Shown here piece after piece: positions 49,095 to 59,240 of a DNA stretch of 64,000 bases. The notes beneath the pieces are model-generated. The model did not search any database and was not told where the DNA came from. It saw only the letters and a list, made by a program, of their open reading frames with translations. The stretch's first letter is position 1. Every line of letters starts with the position of its first letter. The stretch is from Microbacterium oleivorans. GTDB taxonomy: Bacteria; Actinomycetota; Actinomycetes; Actinomycetales; Microbacteriaceae. Position numbers and translations under genes: made by a program. Where the stretch lies: positions 868,001 to 932,000 of the forward strand of contig NZ_LSTV01000001.1 of NCBI RefSeq assembly GCF_001644225.1. Direction: 5' to 3'.

Positions 49095-49568
49095 ATGAAG
49101 GATCACATCACGATCGTCGGCAACGTCGGCGCGGACCCCGAGTTCCGGCGGCTGCCCGACGGCACACCGGTGGTCTCCCTGCGGGTGGCGAGCACCGAAC
49201 GCCGGTACGACGCGAAGGCCGGCGCGTGGGTCGACGGACACACGAGCTGGTACCGGGTGTCGGTGTTCCGCGCCCTCGGCGAGCACGTGGCCGCCTCCGT
49301 CCGACGGGGACAGCGCGTCGTCGTGCTCGGCACCCTCGCGATCAAGCGGTGGGAGGCCGGGGAGAAGTCGGGGACGGATGCCGAGATCGACGCTCTCGCC
49401 GTCGGGCACGACCTCGCGTTCGGGACGACCGTCTTCACCGGAACGAGTCGGCCGCGGGAGGAGGCCCGACCGACCGAGGCGGATGCCGAGTGGGCACCGG
49501 CCGGGCCGGTCGCGGACTCCGCGGACGACCGCGTCGACCGCCCCGAACCGGTCGCGACGCCGTTCTGA
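49095..49568 (+). CDS. Single-stranded DNA-binding protein (short, SsbB-type)
   Basis: The 157-residue protein has the OB-fold core (DHITIVGNVGADPEFRRLPDGTPVVSLRVASTE, TSWYRVSVFRALGEHVAASVRRGQRVVVLGTLAIKRWE) and then a short acidic tail ending DRPEPVATPF, which lacks the usual C-terminal acidic DDIPF motif. It is therefore probably a secondary SSB rather than the replication SSB. ATG with AAGGAG. No rpsF or rplI is adjacent. Confidence 0.88.
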   Translation: MKDHITIVGNVGADPEFRRLPDGTPVVSLRVASTERRYDAKAGAWVDGHTSWYRVSVFRALGEHVAASVRRGQRVVVLGTLAIKRWEAGEKSGTDAEIDALAVGHDLAFGTTVFTGTSRPREEARPTEADAEWAPAGPVADSADDRVDRPEPVATPF

Positions 49569-49600
49569 GGGGACCCAGCCGGCTCGGAGGGCGCACGCCC

Positions 49601-49606
49601 TAGACT
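49601..49606 (+). promoter_or_regulatory. -10 box (TAGACT) of the lipoprotein gene
   Basis: TAGACT ends 7 nt before the GTG at 49614; no Shine-Dalgarno is visible. Confidence 0.5.
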
Positions 49607-49613
49607 CTGGCCC

Positions 49614-50111
49614 GTGCGCCGACACCAGTCCCCGCGGGGAACCCGCCTGCTCCTCATCGCGCTCGCCCCCGCCGTGGCCGTGTCCCTCGTCGCGTGCGCG
49701 CCGGATGCGGCGCCGCGTGCCTCCGAGCCGGCATCCCCTTCGCCGTCGGTGTCGTCGGCGAGCCCCACGCCCACGGGGACCCCGGGGCCCGCGGACGGCT
49801 CGGCGGAGGCGCTTCTGCCGACCTTCACCTCCGTCATGGATGAGGTGTGGAGCGGATCGAAGTCCGTGAAGGGCCGCGACTACGTCGACGCGCTCGTCGC
49901 CGCGGGGTTCGCGAAGGACGCCATGCAGGTCACCTTCGACGAGACGTCCGTCGGCCTTCCGGCCGACAGCATCCAGTTCTCGGTGCGCATCGAGGACGAG
50001 TGCCTCGTCGGGCAGGTCGGTCCGTCCGTGCCGGGCCCGACGGCGCTCGTGATGCCGGGGCTTCCCGAGGGGGAGTGCCTGGTAGGGGAGACCCGCCCGA
50101 TCGACTGGTGA
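49614..50111 (+). CDS. Lipoprotein with DUF6993-like domain
   Basis: The 165-residue protein has a lipoprotein signal (hydrophobic run from residue 12, lipobox SLVACA), a Ser/Pro/Thr-rich linker (residues 35-65) and a compact C-terminal domain (FTSVMDEVWSGSKSVKGRDYVDALVAAGF, IEDECLVGQVGPS, GECLVGETRPIDW) with two cysteines likely to pair. Function unknown. The GTG start is set by a TAGACT box. Confidence 0.85.
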   Translation: MRRHQSPRGTRLLLIALAPAVAVSLVACAPDAAPRASEPASPSPSVSSASPTPTGTPGPADGSAEALLPTFTSVMDEVWSGSKSVKGRDYVDALVAAGFAKDAMQVTFDETSVGLPADSIQFSVRIEDECLVGQVGPSVPGPTALVMPGLPEGECLVGETRPIDW

Positions 50112-50146
50112 CCGCTCCGCGGTGCCGCAGGGCGAAGCGTCGCCCG

Positions 50147-50152
50147 TAGACT
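50147..50152 (+). promoter_or_regulatory. -10 box (TAGACT) of ettA
   Basis: TAGACT ends 9 nt before the ATG at 50162 and no Shine-Dalgarno is present. Confidence 0.45.
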
Positions 50153-50161
50153 TGGGTCGTT

Positions 50162-51833
<1,672 letters not shown>

Positions 51834-51841
<8 letters not shown>

Positions 51842-52313
51842 CGCCCGCATCCGGGTCCCCATCCACCTCCGGTGGGGGGACCTGGACGCGTACAACCACG
51901 TCAACAACGCGTCCATGCTGAAGCTCCTCGAGGAGGCGCGCGTCCGCGCCTTCTGGATGCCGGGCGCCACCGAGCGCGCCGTGCCCACCGCGGTCATCGA
52001 CGCGAGCCACGGCGCGGCGCAGCTGACGCTCATCGCGCGGCAGGAGATCGAGTACCTCGCGCCGGTGCCGTACCAGCGGGACCCGATCGACGTGCAGATG
52101 TGGTTCGGCAAGATCGGCGGATCGAGCGCCGAGGTGCACTACGAGGTCTTCACGCCCGAGGGCCACGAACCGCGCACGCTGTACGCACGGGCATCCACCG
52201 TCATCGTCCAGGTGGATGCCGTCACCGGGCGCCCCGTGCGGCTGTCGCCCGAGACGCGTGCCGCCTGGGAGCCCTACCTCGGCGAACCGCTGCCGCCGCT
52301 CGGACGCCGCTGA
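51834..52313 (+). CDS. Acyl-CoA thioesterase, 4HBT family
   Basis: The 159-residue hotdog protein has the 4-hydroxybenzoyl-CoA thioesterase-type HLRWGDLDAYNHVNNASMLKLLEEARVRAFW with the catalytic Asp, and EVHYEVFTPEG. Substrate unknown. Start GTG lies inside the end of ettA, so translation is coupled, and it converges on a second thioesterase of the TesB type. Confidence 0.9.
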
Positions 52314-52319
52314 GGCGGC

Positions 52320-53192
52320 TCACTCGGGTGCGGGCACCCGGATCATGATCTCCTGCGCGACCGAGGCCACCAGCTGACCGTCGCGGGAGAAGATCCGGCC
52401 CGTCGCGAGCCCGCGACCGCCCTGCGCGCTCGGCGACTGCTGCACGTACAGCAGCCACTCGTCGACCCGCGCCGGGCGGTGCCACCACATCGCGTGGTCG
52501 AGGCTCGCGACCTTGAGGCCCGGGGTGGACCACGACGTGCCGTGCGCCCGCAGCACCGACTCCTGGATCGTGAGATCGCTCATGTAGGCGAGGGCGGCCC
52601 GATGCAGGCGCGGGTCGTCGGGCAGGTCTCCGCGGGTGCGCACCCAGACGGACTGCTGCGCCACCTTCTCCTCGCCCGCCGTCGCGTAGAGGGGCTGCTC
52701 GACGTGACGCACCTCGATGGGACTCTGGTCGAAGTGCCGCTTGCTCATCGGGTGGAGTCCAGCGAGCACCGCGTCGTCCGAGAGGTCCTCGGGTCCGGGG
52801 ACGCCCGCCGGCATCTCGTCCTGGTGCTCGAGCCCCGTGGCGTCCGTCTCGAACGACGCGATCATCGAGAAGATCGGGACGCCCTCCTGGAACGCCTGGG
52901 TGCGGCGGGTCGAGAACGACCGGCCGTCGTGGATGCGGTCCACGGAGAAGGTCATCCCGCGCGTCGAGTCACCCGGCCGCAGGAAGTAGCCGTGCATCGA
53001 GTGGGCGGCGCGATCGTCCTCGACGGTGCGCTCCGCGGCGATGACCGCCTGTGCGAGGACCTGCCCGCCGAACACCCGGCCGAGCGGCATCGACTGCGAG
53101 ACCCCGGTGAAGATGTCCTCGGTCGTGCGGGCATCGCTCGACGCGAGATCCAACACCGCCAGCAAACCGTCGACGTGATCCGATTCGCGCAC
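52320..53192 (-). CDS. Acyl-CoA thioesterase II (TesB family)
   Basis: The 290-residue double-hotdog protein has RVFGGQVLAQAVIAAERTV and HSMHGYFLRPGD in the first half and SLDHAMWWHRPARVDEWLLY in the second, as in TesB. It hydrolyses medium- and long-chain acyl-CoA. The GTG has GGGAGGGG upstream. The role is likely fatty-acid degradation overflow; another thioesterase gene sits on the opposite strand 6 nt away. Confidence 0.92.
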   Translation of the reverse strand: MRESDHVDGLLAVLDLASSDARTTEDIFTGVSQSMPLGRVFGGQVLAQAVIAAERTVEDDRAAHSMHGYFLRPGDSTRGMTFSVDRIHDGRSFSTRRTQAFQEGVPIFSMIASFETDATGLEHQDEMPAGVPGPEDLSDDAVLAGLHPMSKRHFDQSPIEVRHVEQPLYATAGEEKVAQQSVWVRTRGDLPDDPRLHRAALAYMSDLTIQESVLRAHGTSWSTPGLKVASLDHAMWWHRPARVDEWLLYVQQSPSAQGGRGLATGRIFSRDGQLVASVAQEIMIRVPAPE

Positions 53193-53232
53193 AGCGTCCC
53201 CTCCCGGGCGACCCGAGGCGGCGCCCGGTTGG

Positions 53233-53238
53233 TAGTTT
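53233..53238 (+). promoter_or_regulatory. -10 box (TAGTTT) of the hypothetical gene at 53246
   Basis: TAGTTT ends 7 nt before the ATG at 53246. No Shine-Dalgarno is seen. Confidence 0.45.
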
Positions 53239-53245
53239 AGGTCGG

Positions 53246-53920
53246 ATGGCCCCGCAGCTCGTTTTCCCCGACCCGCGCTCGGCGGCAGACCTCCTCACGT
53301 TCGCCGGACGCGCCGCCCGACTGGGCGATCCCGCCGTCCGCCTCCGCGCCGCCGCCGGCACGCTCGCCGTCTCCGCGGCCCCGCTCTCGCCGCGCGGGTT
53401 CGGGGAGGACACCCCGACGGTGCTCGGCATGCGGTTCCTGCGCATCGACCCCGAGCTCGCCTGCGATCTGGTGGTGGATGCCGGTGCCCTCCGCGCGGGC
53501 GACGACGCCACCCGTGTCGCCCTGCCCGACAGCGGCGTCTCGGCGGCGTGGGCGGGCATCTCCCCGCCGCGCAGCGGATGGGTGCCGCGCGATCCAGTGC
53601 CGGTCGAGAACCTCGCGCGCGCCGTGCGTCGCGGCGTCGACGAGGTGGCCCGTGCGCTCCCCGCGTCCCCCGGGGAGGACCTCGTCCGCACCGTCCGCGC
53701 CGCCGTCTGGGGCGCCGAGGACACCGAGCTGAACGGGCTCATCGCCGGGGTCGCCTTCGCAGCCGACGCACTCGGGTTCCTCGGACCGGATGCGGGAGGC
53801 GAGGCATCCGTCCTCCGGACCGGCACGTGGACACGCGTGACGCTGCCCCGCGGTCACGTCCTCGTCCGGGCGGGCAACCCGACGGGGCTGACCGCCGTGC
53901 GCGCGACCGGCATCCGCTGA
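53246..53920 (+). CDS. Conserved actinobacterial hypothetical protein
   Basis: The 224-residue soluble protein (FPDPRSAADLLTFAGRAARL at the N-terminus, ISPPRSGWVPRDPVP in the middle, VWGAEDTELNGLIAGVAFAADALGFLG near the C-terminus) has no catalytic motif I recognise. The even composition and clear -10 box support it as a real gene. It converges on the globin gene. Confidence 0.8.
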   Translation: MAPQLVFPDPRSAADLLTFAGRAARLGDPAVRLRAAAGTLAVSAAPLSPRGFGEDTPTVLGMRFLRIDPELACDLVVDAGALRAGDDATRVALPDSGVSAAWAGISPPRSGWVPRDPVPVENLARAVRRGVDEVARALPASPGEDLVRTVRAAVWGAEDTELNGLIAGVAFAADALGFLGPDAGGEASVLRTGTWTRVTLPRGHVLVRAGNPTGLTAVRATGIR

Positions 53921-53933
53921 GCGGACGACGGGC

Positions 53934-54383
53934 TCAGGACTCGGGACGCACCGGCAGCGTCGACCCGCCGTGCGGCTTCGCGGTCGGTCCGATGCCCGTC
54001 GGCTCGAAGGTGTTCACCATGGCGTGGGCGGCACGCTGGAGGTAGTCCCACAGCGTCGCCTCGTGCAGCGGCGACAGGTGAGCCTCGTCGACCGCGATGC
54101 GCATAGCTCGCAGCCAGCGGTCCCGGGCGTCCGGGTTGACGTGGAACGGCGCGTGACGCATCCGCAGCCGCGGGTGGCCGCGCGTCTCGCCGTAGGTGGT
54201 CGGACCGCCCCAGTACTGCTCGAGGAAGAGCAGCAGCCGTTCGGCGGCGGGACCGAGGTCCTCCTCCGGGTACATGGGTCGGAGCACGTCGTCCGCGGCG
54301 ACCTCGCGGTAGAACACGTCGACGATGCGCTGGAACACGTCGTGCCCGCCGACCTCGTCGTAGAAGCTCACGGTCTCGCTCAC
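53934..54383 (-). CDS. Truncated haemoglobin, group II-type (GlbO-like)
   Basis: The 149-residue protein has the 2/2 globin pattern: [35 protein letters not shown], then [21 protein letters not shown] with the proximal His. Group II (O) globins bind O2 and NO and may protect against nitrosative stress. It overlaps the MscS gene by 4 nt (GTGA), a coupling also common in related bacteria. Confidence 0.92.
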   Translation of the reverse strand: MSETVSFYDEVGGHDVFQRIVDVFYREVAADDVLRPMYPEEDLGPAAERLLLFLEQYWGGPTTYGETRGHPRLRMRHAPFHVNPDARDRWLRAMRIAVDEAHLSPLHEATLWDYLQRAAHAMVNTFEPTGIGPTAKPHGGSTLPVRPES

Positions 54384-55444
54384 GGAGCCGAGCTCCCCTC
54401 GGGTGCGTCCCCGTCGGTGCGCCCGCGCTTCTTCGGCCGCCACGCCAGCCGCGGCGGAGTAGCCGGAGCGACCTGCTGGGGCTTGGTCTTGGGCGGGTTC
54501 GCTCCGCGGATGCTCTGCACGGCGTCCGCACCCTCGAGCAGGGTGGACTGGAGCTGGGGGAGCGGCACACCGAGCGTGTCGAGCGCCGACTTCAGGCGCT
54601 TGCGCAGCGCACGCGAGACGTCGTCCTTCGCGTTCGGCCGGGTCTTCAGCACGAGACGCGTCACGAGGGTGTCGCCGTCGATCGACTCGAGCCCCCAGAT
54701 CTCGGGCTTGTCGATGATGCGCGTACGCCACTTCGGTTCGCGGACGAGATCCTTCGCCGCGGTGAGCATGGCGTCCTCGACGGCGTCGATGTCGGCATCG
54801 GCCGGGACCCCGACGTCGATCACGACGCGCGCCCAGCCCTGCGACATGTTGCCGATGCGGGTGATCTCGCCGTTGCGGACGAACCAGAGCGTGCCGTTGA
54901 CGTCGCGCACGTGAGTGACGCGGACGCTCACGTACTCGACGATGCCGGTCGCGAGTCCCACATCGACGACGTCGCCGATGCCGATCTGGTCCTCGGCCAC
55001 GATGAAGATGCCGTTGAGGACGTCCTTGACGATGTTCTGCGCGCCGAAGCCCAAGCCCGCACCGATGGCCGCGGACAGCAGGGCGAAGGAGCCGAGCACC
55101 CCCTGGTTGATGATCGACACGATCGTGAGCACCGCGACGATCACGATCGCCACGTTGACGATGTTGGTGAGGATCGATCCCAGCGTGCGGGTGCGCTGGA
55201 CGATCCGGACCCGCGCCAGCGGCGACATGTCGATCGCGCGCGTGTCCTCGGCGGCCGCGCGGGACTTGGCGCCCGTCACGATCCGGTCCACGACGCGGGC
55301 GATGAGCCGTCGCATCAGCCACGACGCGGCGAGGGCCACCACGACGGTGACCGCCACCCACAGGATGTTCCAGCCCGCATCGACGAGGAAGCGGAGGAAG
55401 CCGTCGCGAACGGTCTCCCAGTCGACAGCACCCGTTCCGTTCAT
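54380..55444 (-). CDS. MscS-family mechanosensitive channel
   Basis: The 354-residue protein has three helices; TM3 contains [26 protein letters not shown], the pore helix, followed by the beta-domain [39 protein letters not shown]. The C-terminal tail is long and basic ([26 protein letters not shown]). It protects against hypo-osmotic shock. A TAGGAT box 7 nt before the ATG sets the start. Confidence 0.93.
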   Translation of the reverse strand: MNGTGAVDWETVRDGFLRFLVDAGWNILWVAVTVVVALAASWLMRRLIARVVDRIVTGAKSRAAAEDTRAIDMSPLARVRIVQRTRTLGSILTNIVNVAIVIVAVLTIVSIINQGVLGSFALLSAAIGAGLGFGAQNIVKDVLNGIFIVAEDQIGIGDVVDVGLATGIVEYVSVRVTHVRDVNGTLWFVRNGEITRIGNMSQGWARVVIDVGVPADADIDAVEDAMLTAAKDLVREPKWRTRIIDKPEIWGLESIDGDTLVTRLVLKTRPNAKDDVSRALRKRLKSALDTLGVPLPQLQSTLLEGADAVQSIRGANPPKTKPQQVAPATPPRLAWRPKKRGRTDGDAPEGSSAP

Positions 55445-55451
55445 CCCACCG

Positions 55452-55457
55452 ATCCTA
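55452..55457 (-). promoter_or_regulatory. -10 box (TAGGAT) of the MscS-globin pair
   Basis: TAGGAT ends 7 nt before the ATG at 55444. No good Shine-Dalgarno is visible. Confidence 0.5.
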
Positions 55458-55488
55458 TCGAGCCCGTCCCGGACCGGCCTGAGACGCG

Positions 55489-56151
55489 TCAGGAGTCGGC
55501 CGGGTCCGCCAGCCCGTGGGCGATGAGCACAGCGTGCACCCGGTCGCGCGCCGGGAGCTTGGCGAGGATCCGCCCGACGTGCGTCTTGACGGTGGATTCG
55601 CCGAGGAACAGCGCCGCGGAGATCTCCGCGTTCGTGAGCCCGCGCGCCATCGCGTCGAGCACCTCCTGCTCGCGGGCCGTCAATGCGGCGCTCCGGTGCG
55701 GCTCGGGGTGCGGTCGCCCTCCTGCGGTGACCAGCTCGATCATCCGGCGGGTGACGCGGGGCGAGAGCGTGGCCTCGCCTGCAGCGACCGCCCGGACGGC
55801 CGCGACGAGCTCTTCCCGCTCGGCATCCTTCAGAAGGAAGCCGCCGGCACCGGCGCGGAGCGCGCCGAAGGCGTACTCATCGAGGTCGAACGTCGTCAGG
55901 ACGAGCACGCGGGTGCCGGGATGATCGCGACGGATGCGGCGGGTCGCCTCGATGCCGTCCATCCCCGGCATCCGCACGTCCATCAGGACGACGTCGGGCG
56001 CGAGCGCGGCGACGGCGTCGACGGCCGCGGCTCCGTCCGCGGCCTCGCCGACCACCTCGATGTCGTCGGCGGCTTCGAGCACCATCCGGAACCCCAGGCG
56101 GATGAGGGACTGATCGTCGGTGATGACCACGCGGATCGGTCGCTCGCTCAT
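55489..56151 (-). CDS. NarL/LuxR-type response regulator
   Basis: The 220-residue protein has a REC domain (RVVITDDQSLIRLGFRMVLEAADDIEVVGE, phosphoacceptor Asp in VLMDVRMPGMDGIEA, Lys in LLKDAEREEL) and a C-terminal HTH (LTAREQEVLDAMARGLTNAEISAALFLGESTVKTHVGRI). ATG at 56151 overlaps the kinase stop. Likely regulates the adjacent ABC exporter. Confidence 0.95.
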   Translation of the reverse strand: MSERPIRVVITDDQSLIRLGFRMVLEAADDIEVVGEAADGAAAVDAVAALAPDVVLMDVRMPGMDGIEATRRIRRDHPGTRVLVLTTFDLDEYAFGALRAGAGGFLLKDAEREELVAAVRAVAAGEATLSPRVTRRMIELVTAGGRPHPEPHRSAALTAREQEVLDAMARGLTNAEISAALFLGESTVKTHVGRILAKLPARDRVHAVLIAHGLADPADS

Positions 56152-57395
56152 CCCTGCTCCTCCCGCGGCAGCCACGCCCGCACCGTCCATCCTCGCTGCT
56201 CGCCGGGGCCGGCCGTCACGGTGCCGCCCGCGAATTCGACGCGCTCGCGCACCCCCTGGAGGCCGAAGCCTCCCGCCGCCGAGGGTATCGGGGCGGACAG
56301 GCCGTCGTCGACGACCGAGACCGTGACTCCTTCGTCGGTGTACCGGATGTCCACGTCGATGCGGGTGGCCGCACGGGCATGGCGCAGCACGTTGGTCACG
56401 CCCTCCTGGACGATCCGCGACACCGCCAACCGCGTCGCCGTCGGCACGTCGGGCTCGCCCACCACCGTGAGGTGCGTCTCGAAGCCCGCAGCGCGGGCGG
56501 AGGCGACCGTCTCCGCCGTCGTGTCACGGACGAGAGGCGCGAGGGGAGCGGCATCCGCGTCCCGCAGGACGCCGAGGGTCGCCCGCATGTCGCGGAGCGC
56601 CTCGCGACCCGTCGCCGAGATCGCCTCCGCACCGGGACGGGCCTGCGCGGCATCCTTCGACGCGGCCACCCCCTCGGCCAGCGCGACCATCACCGTCAGC
56701 GAGTGGGCGACGATGTCGTGCAGCTCGCGGGCGATCCGCTCGCGCTCGGCCGCGGCGGCGAGCTGCGCCTGCTGATCGCGTTCGACGACCAGACGCTGCG
56801 AATGGTCGATGAGCGCCGTCACGTAGCGCGCCCGTGAACCGACGTTAGCTCCGATGAGACCGCCGATCACTGCGTTGAGGGCTTCGTTCACGAGCGATCC
56901 CCACACGACGGTCGTCGAGCTGACGCCGGTGGCGGTGAGAACGAATCCGGCGCTGGCGAGCACCGCCATCCCGATCGCGACGCCGACGAGGGCGGCGCGG
57001 GAACTGACGTAAACCGCGACGGAGTACGTGGCGACGAGCAGGAGCGGGCCGTTGATGGGCGCCGGCGCGAACATGTAGGCCAGCGCCACGACGTACGAGC
57101 TCGCGAAGACGATCAGCGGGTATCGCCGACGAAGGAGCAGAGCGAGGCAACCGAGGACGACGACGATGCTCAGCGCCGGCAGCACCTGTCGCCACTCGCG
57201 CGAATTGGTTCCGACTCCTTCAGGCAGGACCGGTGTCGCGATCACCGGGATCGTGGATACGAGGAGGCACACGACGGTGACGAGGATGTCGGCGAACAGC
57301 GGATGCCGTGCCCAGTAGCGTCGCAGGATCCCCGGCGGACGCGGAAGCCGCGGCTCGGCCTCGGGAGAGGCGTCGCCACGGCTTCCGGTGATCAC
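56148..57395 (-). CDS. HisKA_3-type sensor histidine kinase
   Basis: The 415-residue protein has about six membrane helices (residues 35-200), then the dimerisation box ERERIARELHDIVAHSLTVMV with the phospho-His, and an ATPase domain (VQEGVTNVLRHARA, VSVVDDGLS, GGFGLQGVRERVEFAGGTV). With no extracellular domain it probably senses membrane state. A TAAGGT box, which begins in the stop codon of the ABC permease gene, ends 6 nt before the GTG. Confidence 0.94.
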   Translation of the reverse strand: MITGSRGDASPEAEPRLPRPPGILRRYWARHPLFADILVTVVCLLVSTIPVIATPVLPEGVGTNSREWRQVLPALSIVVVLGCLALLLRRRYPLIVFASSYVVALAYMFAPAPINGPLLLVATYSVAVYVSSRAALVGVAIGMAVLASAGFVLTATGVSSTTVVWGSLVNEALNAVIGGLIGANVGSRARYVTALIDHSQRLVVERDQQAQLAAAAERERIARELHDIVAHSLTVMVALAEGVAASKDAAQARPGAEAISATGREALRDMRATLGVLRDADAAPLAPLVRDTTAETVASARAAGFETHLTVVGEPDVPTATRLAVSRIVQEGVTNVLRHARAATRIDVDIRYTDEGVTVSVVDDGLSAPIPSAAGGFGLQGVRERVEFAGGTVTAGPGEQRGWTVRAWLPREEQG

Positions 57396-57401
57396 CCGAT
57401 G

Positions 57402-57407
57402 ACCTTA
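57402..57407 (-). promoter_or_regulatory. -10 box (TAAGGT) of the histidine kinase, overlapping the permease stop codon
   Basis: TAAGGT starts with the TAA stop of the permease gene and ends 6 nt before the kinase GTG. It allows the two-component genes to be transcribed separately from the ABC genes. Confidence 0.55.
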
Positions 57408-58223
57408 CGCGTCGCGGGTGCGCAGCACGGCCCAGCCGAGGAGCAGGGCGCCCGCGGGCCAGGCGACGGTCGCGGCGAGAGAGGGCCAGAAGACCTCTCC
57501 GTCCAGATCCGTGAGCGCCGCGGCCGCGTTGCCCGGCAGCCAACGGCCGAGATCGACGATCCACTGCCACGACTCGCCGAACAGCATGAACACCTGCAGC
57601 ACGAGGGGCAGGACGAACAGGATGCCGACGGTCGTCGCGATCGCCCCGGCACCGTTGCGGATGATGAACCCCCACCCGAGGCCGAGCAGACCGAACGTGG
57701 CCATGGCCAGCACGCTGAGCAGCAGCGGCAGCCACAGCTCCTTCGCGTCGCCCCAGGCGTAGGCGTCGGCGCCGAGGATCGGCATGATCACGAGCCCGGC
57801 GATCGCCGACGTCACGGCCGCGAGCAGGGCGAGGGTCGTCGCGATCACGACGGACTTGGCCACGAGCACCCGACCACGGCGGGGCTCCGCCGTGATGGTC
57901 GAGCGGATCATCCCGGTCGAGTACTCGCCGGTGATCGCCATGGCGCCCAGGATGCCGGCCACGAGCATCGTGAACTGGACGGGCAGGGTGATGGCGGCGA
58001 CGGGGCTCAACCCAGGACCGAAGCTCGACGACGCACCGGCGACCATCGCGGCAAGTCCCACGGTGAGAAGGGCCGCGATGCCCAGGGACCACCAGGTCGA
58101 GCGCAGCGTGAAGAGTTTGAGGAATTCGCTGCGCACGAGGCGACCGAGCGACAGCCGGGCCGACGGGTGACCCGGGGCGGAGGTCTGACGGGTCAGGGGA
58201 GCGGGCGGGGCGACGGCGGTCAT
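57405..58223 (-). CDS. ABC-2-type transporter permease
   Basis: The 272-residue protein has six membrane helices and an ABC-2/CcmB-like pattern with LVRSEFLKLFTLRSTWW at the N-terminus and GILGAMAITGEYSTGMIRSTITAEPRRGRVLVAK. The substrate is not readable. The gene overlaps the ATPase gene by 4 nt. The TAA stop is rare here. Confidence 0.9.
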   Translation of the reverse strand: MTAVAPPAPLTRQTSAPGHPSARLSLGRLVRSEFLKLFTLRSTWWSLGIAALLTVGLAAMVAGASSSFGPGLSPVAAITLPVQFTMLVAGILGAMAITGEYSTGMIRSTITAEPRRGRVLVAKSVVIATTLALLAAVTSAIAGLVIMPILGADAYAWGDAKELWLPLLLSVLAMATFGLLGLGWGFIIRNGAGAIATTVGILFVLPLVLQVFMLFGESWQWIVDLGRWLPGNAAAALTDLDGEVFWPSLAATVAWPAGALLLGWAVLRTRDA

Positions 58224-59134
58224 CGCGCGACCTCCTTGGTCTGGTACTCGACGGCACCCTCGGTGAGGGCGAGGTAGGCGTCTTCGAGCGACCCGCTGCG
58301 GGGAGTCAGCTCGTGGAGCGGGATGCCGGCATGGGCGGCCGTGTCGCCGATCGCCGCGGCGGTGAGGCCGGTGACCTCGAGCACGCCGTCGGCACCGGAT
58401 GAGACGGTCACGTCCGCGGCGGCCAGTGCGTTCGCGAGCTCGGCGGCGCGCGGGGAGCGCACCAGCACCGTGGCCCGGGTCCAGGCGCGCACGATCTCAT
58501 CGATGCCCGCATCGGCGAGCACGCGCCCGCGACCCAGGACGATGACGTGGTCCGCCGTCTGCGCCATCTCGCTCATCAGGTGGCTCGACAGCAGGACGGT
58601 CCGCCCCTCGGCGGCCTGTGCTCGCACGAACTGCCGGACCCAGCGGACACCCTCGGGGTCGAGTCCGTTGACGGGCTCGTCGAGGATGAGGGTGCGCGGG
58701 TCGCCGAGCAGGGCGGCGGCGATCCCGAGGCGCTGGCCCATGCCGAGCGAGAACCCGCCGGCGCGTTTGCCGGCGACGCTCTGGAGACCCGTGATCTCGA
58801 TCACCTCGTCGACACGCGAACGCGGGATGCCGTGGGTCGCGGCCATGGCTCGCAGGTGACTGCGCGCGCTGCGGCCGGTGTGGACCGCCTTCGCGTCGAG
58901 GAGGATGCCGACTTCCGTCAAGGGCGAGCGCATCGACCGGTACTCGCGTCCGTCCAGGGTGACCCGGCCGGCCGTGGGCCGGTCGAGCCCGACGATCATG
59001 CGCATCGTCGTCGACTTCCCGGCGCCGTTCGGGCCGAGGAATCCCGTCACCTTGCCGGGTTGGACGGCGAAGTCGATCCCGTCGACGGCGGTCTTGTCTC
59101 CGTACCTCTTCGTGAGGCCTTCTGCAACGATCAT
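58220..59134 (-). CDS. ABC transporter ATP-binding protein
   Basis: The 304-residue protein has GFLGPNGAGKSTTMRMIVGL (Walker A), SLGMGQRLGIAAALLGDP (signature), LILDEPVNGLDPEG (Walker B) and the HLMSEMAQTADHV switch. It powers the ABC-2 permease downstream. Such pairs with a HisKA_3 two-component system often export antimicrobials or lipids, which is inference only. A TAACGT -10 lies 7 nt before the ATG. Confidence 0.93.
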   Translation of the reverse strand: MIVAEGLTKRYGDKTAVDGIDFAVQPGKVTGFLGPNGAGKSTTMRMIVGLDRPTAGRVTLDGREYRSMRSPLTEVGILLDAKAVHTGRSARSHLRAMAATHGIPRSRVDEVIEITGLQSVAGKRAGGFSLGMGQRLGIAAALLGDPRTLILDEPVNGLDPEGVRWVRQFVRAQAAEGRTVLLSSHLMSEMAQTADHVIVLGRGRVLADAGIDEIVRAWTRATVLVRSPRAAELANALAAADVTVSSGADGVLEVTGLTAAAIGDTAAHAGIPLHELTPRSGSLEDAYLALTEGAVEYQTKEVAR

Positions 59135-59141
59135 GACCTCG

Positions 59142-59147
59142 ACGTTA
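59142..59147 (-). promoter_or_regulatory. -10 box (TAACGT) of the ABC operon
   Basis: TAACGT ends 7 nt before the ATG at 59134; GAGG in the spacer is also present. Confidence 0.5.
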
Positions 59148-59190
59148 CGGAGCGGATGCGTCCGCCGCGTCCCCCGTGAGGGCGATATCG

Positions 59191-59228
59191 ACGAGGGGGC
59201 GTCGTACCACGGTACGACGCCCCCTCGT
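59191..59228. terminator. Long hairpin terminator after pepN
   Basis: A 17-bp perfect stem (ACGAGGGGGCGTCGTAC with its complement) with a 4-nt loop lies 13 nt beyond the pepN stop. It can also block read-through in the other direction. Confidence 0.75.
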
Positions 59229-59240
59229 GTGTCCTACGGC

